Source: Oscillospiraceae bacterium (GTDB taxonomy: Bacteria; Bacillota; Clostridia; Oscillospirales; CAG-272). Taken from it: a DNA stretch of 64,000 nucleotides. The position numbers were made by a program, and so were the translations under genes. Location: the NCBI GenBank assembly GCA_015063905.1, contig SVTF01000001.1:57431-121430 (forward strand). The letters run 5' to 3'. Every line of letters starts with the position of its first letter. Positions within the stretch are counted from its first letter, which is position 1. Below, piece after piece: positions 61,564 through 64,000 of the stretch. The notes under the pieces are model-generated. The model was not told the origin of the DNA. It worked only from the letters and a program-made list of their open reading frames with translations, and ran no database searches.

Positions 61564-62418
61564 ATGGAATATTACGGTATTATTTCCGCCGCCGTCGTGC
61601 TTTTCGGCGTCACCTTCCTTTTCAATGACAGATACCAAAAGGAGAGTGGCAGCGGCATCGGCGCGACCTTTGTTTTTTCACTCATCAACAGCATAGCGGG
61701 GCTTTTGTGCCTTTTGATAATTCACAGTTTCAAGCTTGAATTTACGGCGTTCACGCTTATTATGGCGATGCTTACGTCGATCAACAATATCGTCTATATC
61801 TTCTGCTCGCTCAAGGCTTTCGAGCATATAAACCTTTCGCTCTATTCCATCTTCGCGATGCTTGGAGGCATGGTTCTTCCCTTCGTTGTCGGCATCGTTT
61901 TTTACAACGAGCCGCTGACGCTCGGCAACGGTATCGCACTCCTACTTATCATGATGGCACTTGCGTTCACGATAAAGCCGGGGCGCAAAAAGAAGGGCGC
62001 CATATATTATGCGGGCGTGTTCATGCTGAACGGTATGTCGGGCGTTATATCCAAGATCTTTCAGTCGGCACCATACGAAAAAACGAGCGCGGCGTCTTAC
62101 AGCATCTGGACGGCTCTCGTTGGTGCAATTATTGCCGCCGTGGTATTGATCTGCATCAGAAAAAAGGTCAAAAAGCCTAACATCAAGGCGGTGGCATATT
62201 CCGCGGGCTTTGGAGCTGTAAACAAGGTGGCAAATTATCTGCTTCTCATAGCACTTGCCGTACTTCCCGCTTCTGTCCAATACCCTTTCGTTACAGGCGG
62301 AACTATGATAGTATCAACAGTTATAAGCCTTATCTGCCGCCAAAAGCCCTCGTGGCAGGAGCTTGTCTCCGTCGGATTGTCCTTTATTGGCGTTCTCGTT
62401 CTAGTCTTTTTGGCGTAA
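61564..62418 (+). CDS. EamA/DMT-like transporter
   Basis: About 10 TM segments in two halves, 'SLYSIFAMLGGMVLPFVVGIVFYNEPLTLGNGIALLLIMMAL'. Confidence 0.8.
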   Translation: MEYYGIISAAVVLFGVTFLFNDRYQKESGSGIGATFVFSLINSIAGLLCLLIIHSFKLEFTAFTLIMAMLTSINNIVYIFCSLKAFEHINLSLYSIFAMLGGMVLPFVVGIVFYNEPLTLGNGIALLLIMMALAFTIKPGRKKKGAIYYAGVFMLNGMSGVISKIFQSAPYEKTSAASYSIWTALVGAIIAAVVLICIRKKVKKPNIKAVAYSAGFGAVNKVANYLLLIALAVLPASVQYPFVTGGTMIVSTVISLICRQKPSWQELVSVGLSFIGVLVLVFLA

Positions 62419-62458
62419 GCCTGAAAAATAAATTTCTTCTCAAACGGAGGATAAAATA

Positions 62459-63706
62459 ATGAAAAGAACAATCAAATTCGGAATTTTCGGTCTCGGTCGC
62501 GGCGCGACGTTTTATGAGACCGTGCTTATGAACAACGGCGAGATAGTTGCCGTTTGCGATATTCGTCAGCACAAGCTCGACGAGGCTAAAAAATTCCTCG
62601 GCGACGGTGTTGCCACCTACACAAGCTTCGACGAGTTCATCAATCACGAAGGTCTGGAGGCGGTATTCCTTTGTAATTTCTTCCACGAGCATGCAGAATA
62701 TGCCATTCGCGCGCTTGAAAAGAACATTCACGTGCTCAGCGAATGCACCTCCAATGCTACCATGGCAGAGGGCGTTGCGCTTGTTCGTGCGGCGGAAAAG
62801 AGCAAGGCGATATATATGCTCTCCGAAAACTATCCTTTTATGGCTTTCAACGTTGAGATGCGCCGACTTTATCAGGGCGGAACGCTCGGTAAGCTTCTCT
62901 TTGCCGAGGGCGAGTACAACCATCCGATAAACCCAATGAATCACGCCGAGGTCAAGGGGCTCCGTCCCTTCCGCAAGCATTGGCGAAACAATCTCCCAAG
63001 AACATACTACATCACTCATTCGTTAGCGCCCTTGATGCATATCTCGGGTGCAACTCCCACGCGCGTTACCGCAATGCCCTGCTACGCGCCCTACCCCGAG
63101 GATTCGCTGATGAACTGCACGGTCAATGACCGCGCGGCGATCATCACCTGCTTGAACGACGACGATTCCGTTTTCCGTGTTACAGGCTGTGCGGGCTTTG
63201 GCGCACACAACAACGCTTACAGAATTTGCTGTGTAAACGGTCAAGCGGAAAACCGACGCGGCGACGGCGGCAGGGTTACCGTCCGCTACGATTCGTGGGC
63301 AACTCCCGAAGGTCAGGAGTCCTTCCAGAACTATTTTCCTAAGTGGAACGATCCCGACGAGGAGCTTATCGCAAAGGCTTCGCACGGCGGCGGCGATTTC
63401 CTCGTTATCCGCGAATTCTTCGATTCCATTCGCGAAAACAGAGCGCCCGTATTCGACGTTTATTTTGCAACTACCCTGGCATCGGTCGCTATTCTTTCTC
63501 ACCGCAGCCTGCTTGAGCGCGGAACGCCGTACGATATTCCCGATTTTCATCTGGAATCCGAGCGCGTAAAATATGAAAACGATACACTTTCTCCCTTCTA
63601 CGGCACGGACGGAAGCGAGCCGACAATCGAGCCCTGCTCGCACCACAAGGAATGGACTGAGGAGTCCATCGCCGCTTACGAGGCCCTTCTCGACTCGGTT
63701 AAATAA
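62459..63706 (+). CDS. Gfo/Idh/MocA-family oxidoreductase
   Basis: N-terminal Rossmann 'KFGIFGLGRGATFYETVLMNNGEIVAVCDIRQHKLDEAKKFLG', 'VLSECTSNATMAEGVALVRAAEKS'. Confidence 0.92.
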   Translation: MKRTIKFGIFGLGRGATFYETVLMNNGEIVAVCDIRQHKLDEAKKFLGDGVATYTSFDEFINHEGLEAVFLCNFFHEHAEYAIRALEKNIHVLSECTSNATMAEGVALVRAAEKSKAIYMLSENYPFMAFNVEMRRLYQGGTLGKLLFAEGEYNHPINPMNHAEVKGLRPFRKHWRNNLPRTYYITHSLAPLMHISGATPTRVTAMPCYAPYPEDSLMNCTVNDRAAIITCLNDDDSVFRVTGCAGFGAHNNAYRICCVNGQAENRRGDGGRVTVRYDSWATPEGQESFQNYFPKWNDPDEELIAKASHGGGDFLVIREFFDSIRENRAPVFDVYFATTLASVAILSHRSLLERGTPYDIPDFHLESERVKYENDTLSPFYGTDGSEPTIEPCSHHKEWTEESIAAYEALLDSVK

Positions 63707-63736
63707 GCTTCAAATTTTGATTTGTAGGGCGCCGAT

Positions 63737-63860
63737 GTTCTTTTCTTGTCATCAACGACAAGAAAAGAACGAAAAGAAACGCCGCTTAAGGAAGAAAGGT
63801 GTCTACGCAGGCGAAAGACTGCGCTATCCGCCTTCGCTCCGACAACCTCTCCTCCTTAAG
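63737..63860. repeat. Two adjacent intergenic inverted repeats
   Basis: Perfect 14-bp gttcttttcttgtc/gacaagaaaagaac (63737-63770); longer imperfect cttaaggaagaaaggtgtc ... gacaacctctcctccttaag (63785-63860). Confidence 0.75.
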
Positions 63861-64000
63861 AATCCACCTCTCTAATGACAAAGTTTATCTTGAATATAAA
63901 GGGTTTTAGCTTGATTTTCGATTTGGCAAAGCTTCATTTATTAAGCAATTCTCCAAATTAAAAATCACCAACCCTATGCCCCAAAGAGTTTTGGAGTGGG

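Noticed and set aside
62384-63019. 211-aa minus-strand ORF (and 63023..63646) opposite the MocA gene
   Set aside because: Antisense of a well-supported oxidoreductase; no independent evidence.
63573-63875. 100-aa plus-strand ORF extending past the MocA stop
   Set aside because: Out of frame with MocA and its tail is read through the palindromic repeat; not a credible protein.

Overview
The window is a coding-dense chromosomal segment from a spore-forming Firmicute of the Clostridia type. I base that on yabP, yabQ, spoVB, yqfC, yqfD, ylbJ, a T-box-controlled valS and Shine-Dalgarno (SD) sites of the GGAGG type. About 58 protein genes are supportable. Nearly all of the interval from 2.3 to 45.3 kb is transcribed from the minus strand. 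Most content is conserved housekeeping: the spoVB-mazG-hup-rqcP-yabP-yabQ-divIC cluster; hemZ, dtd, rel and recJ; cdaA-cdaR; pgi; uvrA, uvrB and uvrC; coaD-rsmD; trmD-rimM; yajC; yqfC-yqfD-phoH-ybeY-era-recO; and valS. The accessory-looking content is three large putative surface lipoproteins at 32.4-37.2 kb and 46.5-49.0 kb: an SGNH hydrolase, a BspA-type LRR protein, and a protein with four tandem beta-sandwich-like repeats, all with Thr/Glu-rich linkers. There is also a DUF4330-like pair next to an O-antigen-ligase-like protein, and an AraC/transporter/MocA-oxidoreductase module. I saw no rRNA, tRNA, CRISPR array, prophage or transposase. No defence-type or otherwise obviously new multi-gene system is apparent. 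The best leads are: (a) two intergenic hairpins whose 3' arm contains the SD, followed by T7 and ATG, upstream of yabP and of a TIGR04086-like gene; (b) the four-repeat lipoprotein; (c) several long intergenic palindromes that may be genome-wide repeats. All calls come from reading the sequence and the supplied translations. No searches were run.
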